This document shows, piece after piece, positions 1 to 14,200 of a stretch of DNA of 64,000 nucleotides. The notes under the pieces were generated by a model. That model searched no databases. It was not told where the DNA came from and was given only the letters and a program-made list of their open reading frames with translations. The DNA lies in the NCBI GenBank assembly GCA_949358305.1, contig OX442316.1, forward strand, positions 9,610,001 to 9,674,000, read 5' to 3'. A program made the position numbers and the translations under genes. This DNA is from Strigamia acuminata. Lineage: Eukaryota; Arthropoda; Chilopoda; Geophilomorpha; Linotaeniidae. The stretch's first letter is position 1. Every line of letters starts with the position of its first letter.

Positions 1-3000
1 TTTCATTGCAGGAACTAAGCCATTTTTCACGACCGTTAAATTCTCAGAATGCCAATTCGTTCCATATACTTATCCAACAAAACTCTCTTTTTCTCCCGAA
101 CCCAACGGAAAAAAAAAATATTATCAAACTGCACAATAAAAAACAAAATGGCACCTAAAACGCTGTCCCGTTACTCTAAACCCCCTCAAATTAAAACATC
201 AACAAAAAAACATGGCGACGAGCAAACCTGACCTAAAATACCAAATCACACAAAACGTGACAAAAAATCATAAAATAAAAACAAAATGGAGTCTAACCCC
301 CATTATCCTACAGCACGCAAATCCACCCAAATTAGGCCTTAAAACCGTTGCCTAGCAACGACCTAACACGCGAGAAACTAGGCAAACATACACACAATTA
401 ATAGATGTCCTCATTTTGCTACTCAACAACCCCCCCAAAATTATTCGCAAATTGCACATTCATCCCCACCCCCCGTGTTCACGCCCCACTTTCAAACCTT
501 AATTCAATAATTTTTATGAGAACATCTAAAACTTTCCATACAACAGTCCAACACCATTAATTAACAATGGTCGTGAGAGTTCCTGTTGTTTTAATATCGG
601 ATTCTGTCACTAGGCGGCCCGCATTGTTAGTGGCTCTCCCTAATGGAGAAAATGGATTATGGGGGCTCCCCAGATGGACTAAATGAGGCAAAAAGGTTCC
701 AATGTGACTCAATTTCACTCAACTGCAAACTAAAATCGTAACTTAACTAAATGGACCTCTTCATCCGCCATTTTTTTTCTAACCCTCACCCCAAAAAACA
801 AAAAAAAATAATTTTTTTAAGTTACTGCCCTCAAAAATTCAAGTAAGAAAAAAGATAGGCGTTGTCCCGTATACCCTATATCTAAATAAGGCATCGACTT
901 AATACGTAATTGCATTTTGCATTCATATTACAGTACACACCGTTACAACGTACTCCGCTAAAGCGAATTTTTCATTACACCGAACTTCTGCCGTTGTAAT
1001 TACTTGTGTTTTTCGTCGTAACGAGGTTTATTTTCATGGTTTTCCCAGCTTTGAGTTTGCAAATCGTGTGTTACCCGAACAATAAAATCATTAAATTTGA
1101 TTGATGTATGGGAATTGGAGATAAAACCGAGCTTAAAATTCAATGCCACTGCCGTTAGTGTTATCACAAAGTCCCCGAAATGTTTGAAGATTCTTCACCT
1201 CGAAAACCAAACGCAATGTTTTAATTTTTAAATGTATTTTAATAGCTCTAGACGATAAGATTAAAATAGAAACAATTTTCGAGTAATTGACTGATAACTA
1301 CTAAAACGAAAACCCCCTCGTCCAAAATTGATATCGCGAAATTCCGCAAATTCCATCAGCAAAACTCCACTGACCGCGACGAGCCGGAAACCATATTAAC
1401 AAATAAATAAATAAATAAGCACAAAACACCATTTTTTTAACTCTCTTTCTTATTTATTCTCATTTTTGTTTGGTGACGCGATCCACAACAAAAGGAAAAA
1501 AAAAAACTAGATGCAATTTTGCATCCTCGCCGCACACAATAGCGCCAAATAACATGCGACTTTTTAAATATTCTATTAGTTGACATTTACTAAATTACTA
1601 CGTGTACAACAGCCAATAAATTGTGTTTAATTCGCATATACCAAACACGCAAATAAACATTCCCATAGACTTAAACACAGTGGAGTTTTTCTTTTTTCTT
1701 TTTTGAACATTCTAAATCTAAAAATACCAAAATTGATCTAATTTTAACCCTTAATGAGTGTGTCACAGTTGCACTTCAACTGATGGTTTCGGTCTGTATA
1801 CATCTGTGGTTTTATAGGACGGCGCTGTGCAAAGGACAACACTTGACGCCACTCAATCGCAGCAGATGGCGAGAAGTTTTCCCTCGAGTTTTCCCCATAA
1901 ATTTGCAAAAATCAAAACCTTTTGATTAATTTCCAAACCGGAATTCAGATTCTAATCACAATTATGCACATTATATAATAAATACTCAACCCATCTCGTT
2001 TACAACGCACATTATATTTGCTCCGCGTCTCCCTCTATACTTAAAACGCAGTTTTAATTTTAATGAAAGTGCACAACTCATAAAATATGTAGGTTAAGTC
2101 CACCAACAATAAAATAATAATAATAAAAACGTGAAACAATAGCAGGAAGCAGAACGCTGGGATATCAAGTTGATTATGTTAACTCAACCTCCAAAAACGT
2201 CATTTAGTGCAGTTTATCACGGGATTGGATCAAAGACGAGAACACGCAACAACAATAATACTAATAATGAAAATGTTATAGAAAAAATAAAATAAATCCT
2301 CTAATCTATGATAAACTCAACGGGCACCGAGAATAGGGTCGTCGTCGTCGTTGGTGTCATTACCGGAGAAAATTGCTCCCACCGCCATTTCTCTTCTTAC
2401 CTGTCACCAATTTCCAGCATTATCTCGTCACCGATATTTCATCCGGCTGTAATTTCATTGTTGAATGAACATACAAACCTTTTAACGACTCGCTTTATCA
2501 AACAAACCCTGCAATTTCCACCCAAAAATTCCATTCAGTTTTTAAAATTCTATTCGCATTTTTTTTTCTTTTAAAAAAATAAATTAATAAAAAATTCTCA
2601 ACAGTGCGCATTGCAAAACATCCCGGAAACCGCCCCAAATAAGGAAACTACAAATATATATTATTTTTATAATAGTATTCTTTATAATACAATTACCTCA
2701 TTAATAATTAATAAACATACCGTTGCTAAAACCACAATTCCCATCATAATTTTGCTTTCAAATGCTTTCAATCGCTTTCTAAAAAAAACAATAGTTTCCT
2801 GCACTCCAAGTATTGTTTACAAAACGACTTTGTGTACTGCATTGTTGCAAGACCACTTGGCTATTTAACGCGAATAATGTACGGGCATTATTGCAACATA
2901 CACATTTTTAAGAAACGACAATGCAATAGTTAGTGACATCCGTAATTAACAATAACAACCAATGCACCCTCTTTAAAAGCAGGTGCATTTCCGAGAAAAA

Positions 3001-5640
3001 ACTGCAAACATAAGCCTCACAACAATGCTGTTAGCCAATGACTCATGCATTACAATGGACTTCCCCTGAATTTCCGCCTGGGTGAAGAGACCTTAACAAA
3101 TTAAAAACTCATTAAAAACCAAGTGATGAAACAAACAATCTCAGATTTCCACAATAAACCGATTTCCAATTTACAAAAATACTTTCGACCGTGAAACTGT
3201 GATGTCAAGGACAGACAACAAAAATACTTGACAGGAAGTCAAAGGAAGGATCCTCTCATGCCCTTTACGAACGCCGAAAAAAAAAAAGAAGAAAAAAATA
3301 AAGATGCTTTGAGAGATGAGATTCCTGATAGTGACACCTGGGGATGCAACAATAAACCGTCACCCATCACTTGCCAAAAACCAAGTCGACCCTAAGGGAA
3401 AGGTGTTGGTGAATGGTGTTGAAAATTTGACATTGTTTGTTATCGTTTTACAGCTGAAAGCAAAAGCTATAGGAGGAGTGGTCAAGATAAGATTTTCGAG
3501 CAAAATAAAAATAAATAAAAAAAATTAAAGGGAAAAAATTTGCCATTTTGTACCGCTAATGGCGCTAATCTCGCACCACATGTTTTCGCTTCATTTTCTA
3601 CCGTTTAATGCATTTCTATGCAGTTAGGAATGATTTAGAAGCGTTTTAAACCATAATTACAAATGACTGCGAGTGGTTGCGTTATTCCGATGCAAAAATA
3701 ACCATAAAACACAACTTTAAAACTCTTAAAACATCTTTCTGTAGAGTTTCGAAAAATGCGAGACGCATAAAATAACTTAAGATTGGAAAAGAAAAGACGT
3801 AAAAAAAATCCAACACATTATTGTTTTCTCCTTTAGCACATCATCCCACACTTCAATCCAACTATAAAACACACTCAGCTTTAAATTCAATTCTCAAATG
3901 GAAGCCGTAAAAGGAATATTGTTCTTCATATTGGACCAACATGGCGTTATACCATTTCCCACGCCTCTACTGTAAATAACATTTCCTTTTTCTTCCACTT
4001 TCTTGTTGACAACAAACACTACACGGCCCAACACTCCAATTTCGACGCATTGTTAGAACAAAGTGTCGTGAGTCGAAGAAGAAGAAAAAAGTTGTAAAAC
4101 AACTTAATAAACAAATTTTTTTTCATTTTTTTTTAAATATTGAGACGAAAAAGTTATCCCCGCGTCATTTTTCTGCAAGCAATCTTTTCACGCCAACCAA
4201 ACCCCAGCGTCAACTTTGATTTATGTCCTCTTATACAACACACTTTACTTCCTCTACGCAACACTGAGCAGCTACTCAATGGGAAGCAAACAATTAAAAA
4301 AAAAAATTCAAGATGGCTGCCATAAAAAGACCATGAATCACCGTCGCAGACGTCGCCAGGAACCTTCGATGCGATGCTACCTTAACCGGAAGTTCGTCTG
4401 AATGCAACTATGAGCATCAAAAAGCTTGCCAACTGCGCAATTATAACGTATCGTGTAATATTGAAGCTGTTAAAGGGTTGTTGTGTTTTGTATTCCACAT
4501 TGTGTGTTTTAAAAAAATATATGAAAGCGCCAATCTGTCTGCAGCGGTCAAACCAAGAACTTGTATGTTGTTTTTGCTCATACAAATTGTCGGTTAGCAT
4601 TTTCAAATTTGCGCATGCACTGCCATTAGTGCAGCGGTCATTTTCCAGTTAAAGTAGTGTGCAACTTTGGTCTCCCGTGGATTCAGAATACCGTGAACAG
4701 GTCTTTAGCCTAACCTTCAGCTTTTATTTTATCAGCTTATTGCACGTTTTTAAGTAAATTTCCATTGCGAAATTGCACAAACCAATCAGATTAAGTAAAC
4801 GTAAATATTTGCCCGACGAGAACCGAGTCATCATACTTCTACAAATAAGTGCAGATCAGGTATGAATATTGAATCAAACAAAAAAAGCGATCCTGAAAAA
4901 TGTCTGTGCGAGCATTTTTTAATGCAATTCCGAGTCTTCCCTTACGAAACATAAAACAGGCTATTCAGCTTTCAATACCACAAACTGCGCTCGTGTAAAA
5001 ATAATACAATAAAACCATTTTTCAATTCCAATTTCCACAATTTCTGCCTATGAATTGAAACTTTTAACAACTTCCAGAAAGCCTCATTGTTAAACCACAA
5101 AGCCACTATGGGGAAGTGCGCCTCCTTTTCCCTTTAACGTTTGTTTACTTCAACAACACTCCCACTGCATATGGCAACAATTTAAACACTATTAAGACAC
5201 GAATTAAAAAATATTAAATAACAGCTTGACACGTATGAACGTTCTTGTTACATCAATTCGTACAGAAAAAATAAAATAAAACTAGGACGAGACATTTTGT
5301 GCCAGAATCCCTGTCAGGGAATATTTTTAAAAAAAAAACCGCTGGCAATGGACGTTTTAAACCGGGGTATTTCCCCTGTCAGCAGACGCTGCCTATAAAT
5401 TTTCAAATTCGTCAACTCTAAGCTCTTGTAAAAGAAGAAAAAAAGCAGCAAAAAAAGATCAAACCAAACCCAACCCCGAAAAAATGGATTTTTGAACGAT
5501 AACACTGACAAAGCAGCTTGATGGAAATCGATAGCGATTCATATTTGTTGCTGTCTTAGGCCAACTGCGTCTGGTTTACCGGTGAAAAATTATTCCTCGA
5601 CGTTGGCTTTATCCATGTACATCAGCAATCAATAGTCAGA
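1..5640. other. Gene-free, A+C-skewed DNA
   Basis: No ORF here has a recognisable domain or a credible exon chain. The + strand is clearly richer in A than T and in C than G (for example 241-300 and 421-500), so the minus strand is T- and G-rich, as expected of long introns transcribed leftward. Small AAAT repeats (about 1,398-1,420) and homopolymer runs occur. Motif pairs that could mark a promoter are listed separately at 4,309-4,393. Confidence 0.5.
4309..4393. promoter_or_regulatory. YY1-like and ETS-like motif pair
   Basis: AAGATGGCTGCC (4,310-4,321) matches the YY1/Pleiohomeotic core, and ACCGGAAGT (4,385-4,393) matches an ETS core, within 85 bases. Both motif types cluster at the start sites of housekeeping genes. 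No TATA box or coding exon is evident beside them, so this is only a candidate TATA-less promoter. Confidence 0.25.
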
Positions 5641-5880
5641 TAAAACCAAAAATAGGGATAGAGGGTATTAGAGAAAGGGAAGGAAGAGGGATCTCATCTT
5701 ATCTCACACAAGGGGGATAAAGCAGCTCAGAAGGGGGTGCACAAGGGGTGGTAAGAAAGGGACCATAAAGCAAAGGCTTCGCGGGGGTAAAAACCTTTAA
5801 CAATGGACGTAAAAGAGGAAAATGCGAAAAAGGGGGGAAAAAGACGAAGGAATCAAATTGCAAAAATGAGATGGGTTCAT
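5641..5880 (+). repeat. G-rich purine island
   Basis: Unlike the C-rich DNA around it, this stretch carries many G runs on the + strand (GGGGG near 5,712 and 5,732, GGGG near 5,745, GGGGG near 5,783, GGGGGG near 5,834) in a mostly purine background. It could form a loose G-quadruplex or other purine structure. No ORF of note. Confidence 0.4.
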
Positions 5881-8822
5881 TCGAGAATTTAAAAGGTGCT
5901 TCAATTAAATCATGTTCCGTTTCTTAGACACAGGACACGGCATAAAGAAAGCATTAACCAGGCTTGAGTGCTCCCAAAAAAATCTTTCATTCATAAATTG
6001 TGGCCCGCCAAGTGCACAAATGAGTCATCGCCAGATATATTTTCGAACATTTCCAAATTGTTTTGTTTTAGGTGTGCGCAAAATAAAAGTTTCTTATTTC
6101 GATCCATTCACTACCGGTCACGACCAATTTCGTCGAAAAATGATCGATTTTTTATTCGGTATCTAATTTAAAATTCCATTACAAGTCTAAATTCCAATAT
6201 CCCGAATAAATATTAAAAGAGAGAAAAAAAAGGAAAATTGGTCACGATACACCTGAAAATAGCATTTTATTAAGCTAATCCGTCTCCATAAATCCATTTT
6301 CCATGTGTTCTCAGCCCATAAAAAAAATCTTTTTAGCATAAAGTAGCATAAAATTCAATTTTTAAAGACCGGTCACATGGAAAAACATCAAACTCATGCA
6401 TTTAAAACGCAAAATTTCCGTTACTTCCCTTAATACCTTGAGAGAAAAGGGCGAACTAGGGGAGTGGACCGGTCACACCCACTCTAAAAATAAAAACTCC
6501 CTCATCTCTAATCTGACATTTTGACTGACAAAATGCCACAGCTGTTACGACCGGAACTGACATCTGATAGGATGAATCAAAGTTCAAAATGTCGGTCCAG
6601 AGAAGAGCAGCCACACAAAGAGTGCGTTGCAGTAGTGGGCCCGGGGTTTTATGGCCACCACAAAACAACACCCCGGAATGACAAACCCACAAAGTGTAAA
6701 TTGAGATACCATAAAAGCAAAAACAAGATACCGCCACTGTCTATTGTTACTCATTAACAATAAGGGGAAAGTGCTCTTCTAAATTGAGGAAATACGCTCG
6801 TTTTTAAAAACCCCAGCTTCGACTATTGTTGCGCACAATTTGACGACAAAAGGCTACCAGACCCATTACCCGGTTGTAAAATACCCAAGTAAAGGGGTAA
6901 TTTAATTTAACCCTAAAGATAAGAGAGCAATTACACCACTCGTGCTCAATTCAAACATTCCTTTCTCGACGACAAGTGCAAGTCGAAAACTAGAAGAAAA
7001 AAAATCCAACAACAAAAAAAATCCAACAATATGCACCATAATCTGTCCAAAAATTGATGACATCACATCCGGTGCCAACTTGACTTCGATCACAAAGGAA
7101 ACTGCCATGTCACTCAACATTCACATAGTCAACAAGGAGTTTTGGAACTTGAATGCACGTGACGTGCATACACATCACATCTAAAAATCAAGCATACAAT
7201 CAGATATGGTGGCCTCCATCAAACCTCAAGTCGTAAAACCACTTGTTTTTTCATCAAATTCTTTTTTTCACTCAAATTCTGCAACAATAGCTTTAGTTTT
7301 TTTCTCTCTCTTTCTCTTTTTCTTTCTGACTTCATAGCAATCCCCAATGCGCATGAAACGGCCCTAATCACCATAAAACAAACACGGGAAATTAAAGCCC
7401 GACATTTTCACACACTTTTAAATTCACCTCACGATTTCCACATCACGTTTACACTCATTTTATAACATCTCAACATCAAAAAATGCAGAAATTATGTTCG
7501 AGAAATGATGCGGGGAGGACGGGAGGACCAAATAGTGGGGGTAAAAGGAAGTAGTGAGAGAGAAATGGCCAGGTTGAAACAAACCTGTTTGGGCGTACAA
7601 TTGTGTGCTGATTCATTCTGCAGCACATTGTTTGTTTCCCTGCTGCTGCTATTATTATTTTTATTTTCCCCTCGCGTTAGGGCTGCGCTATCAAGGAAAT
7701 AGAGGGGAAAATGGCGACAGGGGGAAAGGCACAAGACGCTATAAAGCGGTGAGTGTACTCTAAGGTGTTGATGTAAAGAGCAGGGGGATTTAAAGACTGG
7801 AATATTTATGAGATGCTAGTGATGGGGAGTTGTTAGGGGTATGAGTATAAAGTGGGCCGTGTGTTATAGCTTCACTTTAATCGCGCTCCTCATTCCGCTT
7901 TAAAGAAAGGAAAGGAAAGATAATAATAAAAAAAAAAAATCTAAAATTTGTAATATTAAATTTCTATGTGGGAAAAGCTGAACCGAGAAAAAAAAAGTTC
8001 AAAAAGTACACTTTAATTAAGATGCCACCCACCCGTCCCCCCCCCCACCTACAGGCGGAATATTAAAATATTCGATACGCATTTCCTCAGTCACCCGATG
8101 TCACTCGATGACGAAATTTAATATTTCTTTTCCACAAAAAAAAAAAAAAAAAAAAAGTAAAAAAAAAATCCTCAACGGAAAGAGAAGCACCATAAAAGAA
8201 TAATAACAATCATAAAATGTCAGACATGCTATGTGACGTCACAATTCCTTTCCCTAATTTTCTTCCAAGTTACGTCGCGTTACTTATTTTCTCTTTTTTT
8301 CTTTCAATTTTCATTCCCACAATTCTGCTTTGGCCAGCCTTGACTCAGAACATTCACCCGCCATGTTAGGTCATGGATTTTGTTGCATGGACAAACACAA
8401 TCCCATTTACAGATCACAATTATTTTGGAGAAAAAAAATCAAGAAAAAAAAAATCAATTAATTTCCCAATACAAAAAGTAAAAATCAGCCGCCCCCCCCC
8501 CCCCAATTAAAAACTAACTAAATCCTAGCAAAACCCTTTACTTCCAGCATTACAACCAAGAAAAATACAAATTTTTCAGAAGTTGTGCAAACTTTCCTCA
8601 AAACTTTCTAGCCTACCCCGGTTTAAAAACCCCTTTATTCTCCCCACTACCCCCCGGTGAGTGAATTTAATTATCCTCTGCAAATACCTTGAAAATTACA
8701 CAAACCAAAACCACTCAACAACCTTTAACCACTTAAAAAAATTAAAAGAAAAAGAGCAAAAAAAAGGTCATCCCGCAACAGTTTCCAACTCCACCATCTT
8801 GAAACAAGAAAAACAATACTTT
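5881..8822. other. Gene-free DNA
   Basis: No supported exon. It includes another G-rich patch (about 7,500-7,860), an A tract of about 18 bases near 8,138, and C tracts near 8,040 and 8,491. Short ORFs on both strands overlap each other and have no family signature. Confidence 0.45.
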
Positions 8823-9059
8823 ACCTCCATTAGTTGATTGTGGAATCGCAACATTCGGGCGCAGCGAGTTATCCGAGCACTTTCTCGCCACTTGTCGGCG
8901 AAAAGAAAAGAACTAAAATCCGAGTTTGCGTGTAATTTCGGCACAGGAATGTTCTGGCTCAGTGTGCAGTGGCGGCCATCATGGCTGCGGTGGAGCCAAC
9001 AAGTGCAACAACCCGACACACCAGACATTGAACTCTCCGTATACTGTGTGCTGGAACAC
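8823..9059 (-). other. Possible minus-strand 5' exon
   Basis: On the minus strand an acceptor (pyrimidine/TG tract then CAG, just above 9,059) and a donor (GAG followed by GTAAAG at 8,822) bracket 237 bases. The interval contains back-to-back YY1-like motifs (GGCCATCATGGC near 8,975). The long minus-strand reading frame across it resembles no family, so an untranslated exon or a promoter region is more likely than coding sequence. Confidence 0.2.
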
Positions 9060-9816
9060 ACACACACAATCAACACTTGCACATGTCTGCTCTAGTCTGC
9101 TACATACAAGCACTTAACGACCAAATGTGGACGTTCAATCTTGTAAAAATTGATGCAAACGTCCATGTAAAAGTGCGCGATAACACGTGTTTATGTTTTG
9201 CCACCAAACGACCTTTGCATCGTCAATTTTCGAGCCAACAATAGCCGTCAAATATTTAAATAACCTCAAATTTTTAAAATATTAAAATTTCAAAAAAATG
9301 TATATAAAAATTTTTTTTTGATAGCCATTTTTGAAACCTTGCAAAATCTGTTAATTGACCACCTAAAACGTGCAACCATACGAAATCCCCAATGGAAATT
9401 CATTCACCAGGGAAGCCAACTAACTTTACAACGGAAACTCGCATCCTTCATGCGGGAAGCAGCGGACCGCGACCGAAATGGCAAATATCACGAAACCCTC
9501 TTTATCGATTTCTAATCGATTTTTAATTAATTCTCAACACGCAGGTGTCAAATTCCTCGCGTATATATTTCTGCACACATGGCTGCACCCCCCATTTCCA
9601 CCGCACTCCCCCCCACAACTGCAAAGTAACTGAAACCCAGCTTTAATAAATATTGCTAGAAGTGTGTCAGTAGCTCCACCTTTGAATGAAACCCCAACCT
9701 AATAATTGCCAGCTGCCATTTTCAAAGCCTAATGCCAATTTAAAATTTCTTCTCACAGACGTCAACTTCTCCAAGAAAAAAAAATCTTTTTTTCCCTTTC
9801 TTTTTTCCACGTTCTA
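9060..9816. other. Gene-free DNA
   Basis: AT-rich sequence between the possible 5' exon and the MITE at 9,817. I see no exon or repeat structure. Confidence 0.4.
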
Positions 9817-10115
9817 ACAGTTTGCGCCCGGCATCTTGATGCTAAATTCGTACTGCGCAGACGATTTTCTAATTCCAATTGTTATTTAGCAGCCTAATAT
9901 TAGGCCTAATAATGTTAAAACTAATAAACAATAATATTTTGATACTACACTGTAAATTACTTTTAATAATGAGTTTATTGTTGTTTGTTTACTTTATTTT
10001 AGCATTATTAGGCTTAATATACTGCTAAATAAAAAATAAGTGGAATTAGAAAATCGTCTGCGCAGAATGGGATGCGCAGTAAGAATTTAGCATCAAAATG
10101 CCGGGCGCGAACTGT
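9817..10115. mobile_element. Tc1/mariner-like MITE, long inverted repeats
   Basis: The left end ACAGTTTGCGCCCGGCAT is repeated inverted at the right end (ATGCCGGGCGCGAACTGT). The inverted match continues for about 100 bases per arm, including TTTAGCAT, CTGCGCAGACGATTTTC and TATTAGGC. The right end is followed by TA after the CTG (10,115-10,116), the usual Tc1/mariner target; the left TA seems mutated to AA. The 299-bp element has no transposase ORF, so it is a non-autonomous foldback element. Superfamily is inferred from the CAGT terminus and the TA. Confidence 0.8.
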
Positions 10116-13100
10116 AGCTGAAATCATTTCCTAAACATCTACATTCCTGCATTTCATTATGCCATTCATATACATAAATCTACATCACAATAAATTTCTT
10201 CCATGAGAGCGAAAAAGTAAAAAAAAATTCAATACATAAATCAATTTATCTTTTTTCATGTTTCCTAACTTTATAACAATCTTTCAAGATCACAATTTAT
10301 TGTTGCATAATGTTACACGCAGGCCCGTGACGCAAGTTTTTCCTCCATTGGCTTTACAGTAAGACAGAGACCTAAATAAGTTTTTTCTTTTTTTTCTTAA
10401 AATTGATTTCTATTTTTGAGGTCAGGTGTCTGTTTCGTGCATTGGCAACGCATTTTTATTTTTTTCCCCCCGTATGTCGTGAAATCGAAGTAAATTCGAG
10501 ATTATGTGACTGAACTGAACAACCAAGTTCGCTGCCCGAATTTTGGTCGCATGAATTATTTTTTTCTCCATCAAAAATCAACTGAAAAATTTTAATTACG
10601 AAACGCACCATTTGATTAAAAACGAAACAGCAATTTTCAACTTTGATGCATTTAACCAGCAGACCGAATCTTAACTACCACAACAATCGTTTCATTTTCA
10701 CTTATTTATTTTATTTTTTTAAGAGTTTATCTCGCATTTATACGTGGAAAAACCAAATCAAATCATTCCAGTAAATGCGTTGCCCTCGGTTTTCCAAGAT
10801 TCAATCTCCTCTTTAGCAACATGGTCAATTGTTCCATAAAATTACAGCCAAACGTGCAAGATTCGTACACGTGTCTCGCAGTCAGCCTTGTCAATAACTA
10901 GGCCAGGGTTAAGACCAATGTGCGCGCGCAACACCCAGCACAAGATGAAACTCAGTGCCCATGACTTCGCTACAAAATAAGAAAACAATGCGGACACGCC
11001 TGTAGTTTACACTTAATCGACTCTGCGTGTCACATTTATCATTACGCTCAATTGTTGCCACCATCTGGCGCAACTGCTGCATTGTTGGAAACGTTTTATC
11101 GCTTGAAAATATCATTTCCACTTGATACACATCCGAAATATCACTTAAAAAAATAAAAATCGATTGCAAAAATCGATTACAACTATCCTATTTTAATAAA
11201 CGGAAGATAAAAAAAATCGTTAGTCATCGTTTCATAATAAATAAACGAGAAAAAAAAATTTAAAAAACTCAATCCTTTCGAGTTAAAACACCCATTATGC
11301 ATTTCTAACAGTCCCCCATTGTACAACAAACACGGCCACGCCGAGTAAATAACATGCAAAAGTGCATCTTTAATTCCCCGAAACAGATATTATTGCGTGC
11401 CGACATAAACTAGTCATTTGAATGAGCACTGTAATTTCCAATATGGCGAACACGCAAACCCACATTACCATATAAATTATACATCTCGCGTTCTTCATAA
11501 AAGAACTCATAAAAAACCCAACTCACAAACGCATTGTTGTAAACGTGTAAAAAAAAAAAAAAACAGACGAATAAGAAGAAGAAAAGATTCGAAAATCCCT
11601 TTTCCCACACGAATTTCAACTGTGAAACGAAACCTCATCTAACCTCAACCCTTCACCGCAACTCATCGCAAATCTCAAAACTACAACACCCCAGTTCATT
11701 TGAGTGACAGCAACAAGTGCGTGCTTTTCATCCGCGTAACCCTTTTGTCCCTTTGCGTTTGCCATTGCCATCCAAACGAAAATCCTCCCTCCACCCAACT
11801 CTCCCCACCATTCCTCTACCGTAACAATACACATTTACATAAAATATCGTACAATGTCGTGCCAAATGCAGCTCGTCTAGACGTTCTCGAACCCCACGAG
11901 GGGGGAAACCAAAATGGCGCTCCGAACAAAACAGAAAAGCTAAAGGAAAGCGAATTATTATTGATCGGTTCAATAACCCCCATATATATATATATTTTTT
12001 TTTTAAATATTAAATTTTTATTTTTAAAATTTATTTATTTTGCAACCCGGATGCATGCAAATGCGACTCCATTTTTGTGCTTGTTTTACGGCTTTTCATG
12101 CACTGTTGTATTACATTTTCTACTTTATCGCACATGGCATGCATCCTGTCCAAACACAATTCGTCGATAACGCCTCAATTTAACACCAGGTGTAGCGAAA
12201 CGCGATATATAAAAAAAAAGCTTGCTTTAAACATGAAGGCCAAGTGCACGTTGAAGAAATTGATAAAAGCTCCACACGAGTAAAAAGAAGGCCAAGGTGT
12301 TGGACTCGATATCCAACCAAATGTGGCAAAGGAAAAAAAAAAATCCAAAAAAAAAATCATTATTCATTACTCAAATTTTAAAAGGATATATAAAAAAATA
12401 ATCAATGACCTTTTCCCCCTCTGCCTGGGCTTAAAATGATGTTGATTTGGGTCAAATTTAGACCCCAACAAACAAACCAATAAATGCTTTAACTCGAAGC
12501 CAACTCGTGCACATGCGCTTTAAAATTCTGGGAATTACAAGGTAGAAAGAAGAGATACTAAACCGAAACAAACAAAACAAAACCAGATTTTGAAATACTT
12601 TAACAAGTTTTAGCTGGAAAACCGAAACCCGCATACAATTTCCAAGCTCAAATTGCAGCTCCACCGACAAAATTGGGCGAAACGTGTAAAAATGTATGTA
12701 AATTACGTCATTCCCCGCAAAATAACGTTTAGAAACACATTTTCGTATATTTAAAATACAGAAATTTCATTTAAAAAGACGATTTTCCCAAATTAAAACA
12801 AATATTTGAATCACTCACCGCTTTTCCACGAAGTCATTGCCGTAGTGGCAGTGTTTAAATCGACTTGCCATTAACCAATTTCATAACACTTGAGCAGCAA
12901 AAAACAAATTGTCAGCTTGATTGACAATAATAAGAGATCCGCCCACACTTGGATGACAACTTCCTACCAATATCAATGCTATAATACACTTAGAAGCTTT
13001 TTTAAGGCCAGTGTACTCGATAATACACATCCTCATGTGAAGTTCACTATTGCCAACACTACCGTATATGTTAGAATGATGTCATGTTGTATTTCACAAT

Positions 13101-13978
13101 TGAGGTGTTTCACTCTTAGGTGAAATTGCAGTGATGAAATTTTCTGTTTAATTTTTTTAATTTCACATTGCATTATTTTTTCTTTTAAAAGTCAATTAAT
13201 AAAAAATTAATTTTTAAATTTAAAAAAAAATTAATAATTTTTTTTTTTGGAATTATGATTTATTTATTTATTTTTTTAAATGTTGAAAATGTGAAAATTG
13301 TAATATTTGTTGTAATACAAAGATGGAGGTTGATGTACTGGGTGGGAGTCATTGCCCAGTTATTTGCTCGGAACATCATTAAAGTCTATCATTAAAAGAT
13401 CACTCTCTACTTATTTAAATTAGAAAAAATAAATAAAATTACAATTTTAAGCAATTTTCTTCTCGGAAAAAGAAAATTCCAATATCACACAATTCCGAGT
13501 GAACGCAGCGCAATCAACTCAAATTACATTTAAAATAAAAATAAAAATAATTTCAATTTTCTCCATTTATCTCTCTCTAAAAATTAAATAAACAAACCAA
13601 AAATTTTCCAAAAAAATAAATTATTTCAAATTTTTAAAACAAAAATAAAAATTGTTTACATCACTCAAACCGCAAATTACAAGTGACAATCAAACATGAC
13701 GAGCCTTCCGTTTATTTTGCACCGAATTTCGATTACCCCATTTAAACTTTTCATCCATTTTCCCCCCACTTTCCGTTGATTATTTACCCATATTTGTCCT
13801 GGCCTCGCGGTTGCACGAACACCCCATTTTTTGCGTCGTCCACGCCCATTCTAACTAATCAAAAGCCTCGATAATCGTTTCTGATCGCAAACATCGACTC
13901 AACCTACACACGATACTGAGCTTTCAAATTGATAAAATGAAATTGTAAGCTTTAAAAACTTGATTCCTTTTTTTTTAC
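10116..13978. other. Gene-free DNA, intron-like
   Basis: C exceeds G in much of this stretch (for example 11,641-11,700 and 13,741-13,800). Several very AT-rich blocks occur (13,140-13,300 and 13,530-13,640). The longest ORF (11,700-12,170) runs into a (TA)n/poly-T tract and has no family features. Nothing here supports a gene. Confidence 0.45.
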
Positions 13979-14003
13979 CTGATAGGATGAGAGCAGCAAG
14001 CAT
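13979..14003 (-). CDS. Candidate first coding exon, signal-peptide start
   Basis: On the minus strand, ATG at 14,003 opens MLAALILS, a short hydrophobic start typical of a signal peptide. After 25 bases comes a good donor (CAG followed by GTAAAA, 13,979/13,978), leaving phase 1. An in-frame TAA lies 13 codons upstream, so this would be the first Met of its frame. TGACGTCA (14,314-14,321), TGCGCATGC (14,237-14,245) and ATATGGCGAC (14,201-14,210) lie just upstream, and the strand skew changes near here. The next exon would be far to the left, probably beyond base 1. The product is unknown; a secreted or adhesion protein with giant introns is one guess. Confidence 0.3.
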
Positions 14004-14200
14004 TACCAGGAGTGGCAGGCAGCAAATTTCTTACTCGCACATCAGTGTCCAAAATGTTGACAATGATGGCTTCACGCTCACGCACTTACTCCACAAGGAA
14101 AGCACACAGTCATAGTGCATTACTCTATGCACAAATGTAAAAGAAAATGATCGCCAAACATGAAAATACACGAAAAAATCCCAGCCAACAACTCGGGACA

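Noticed and set aside
6110-6475. Three ACCGGTCA copies as an operator array
   Set aside because: The copies are far apart and unequal in context; no promoter or gene lies beside them.
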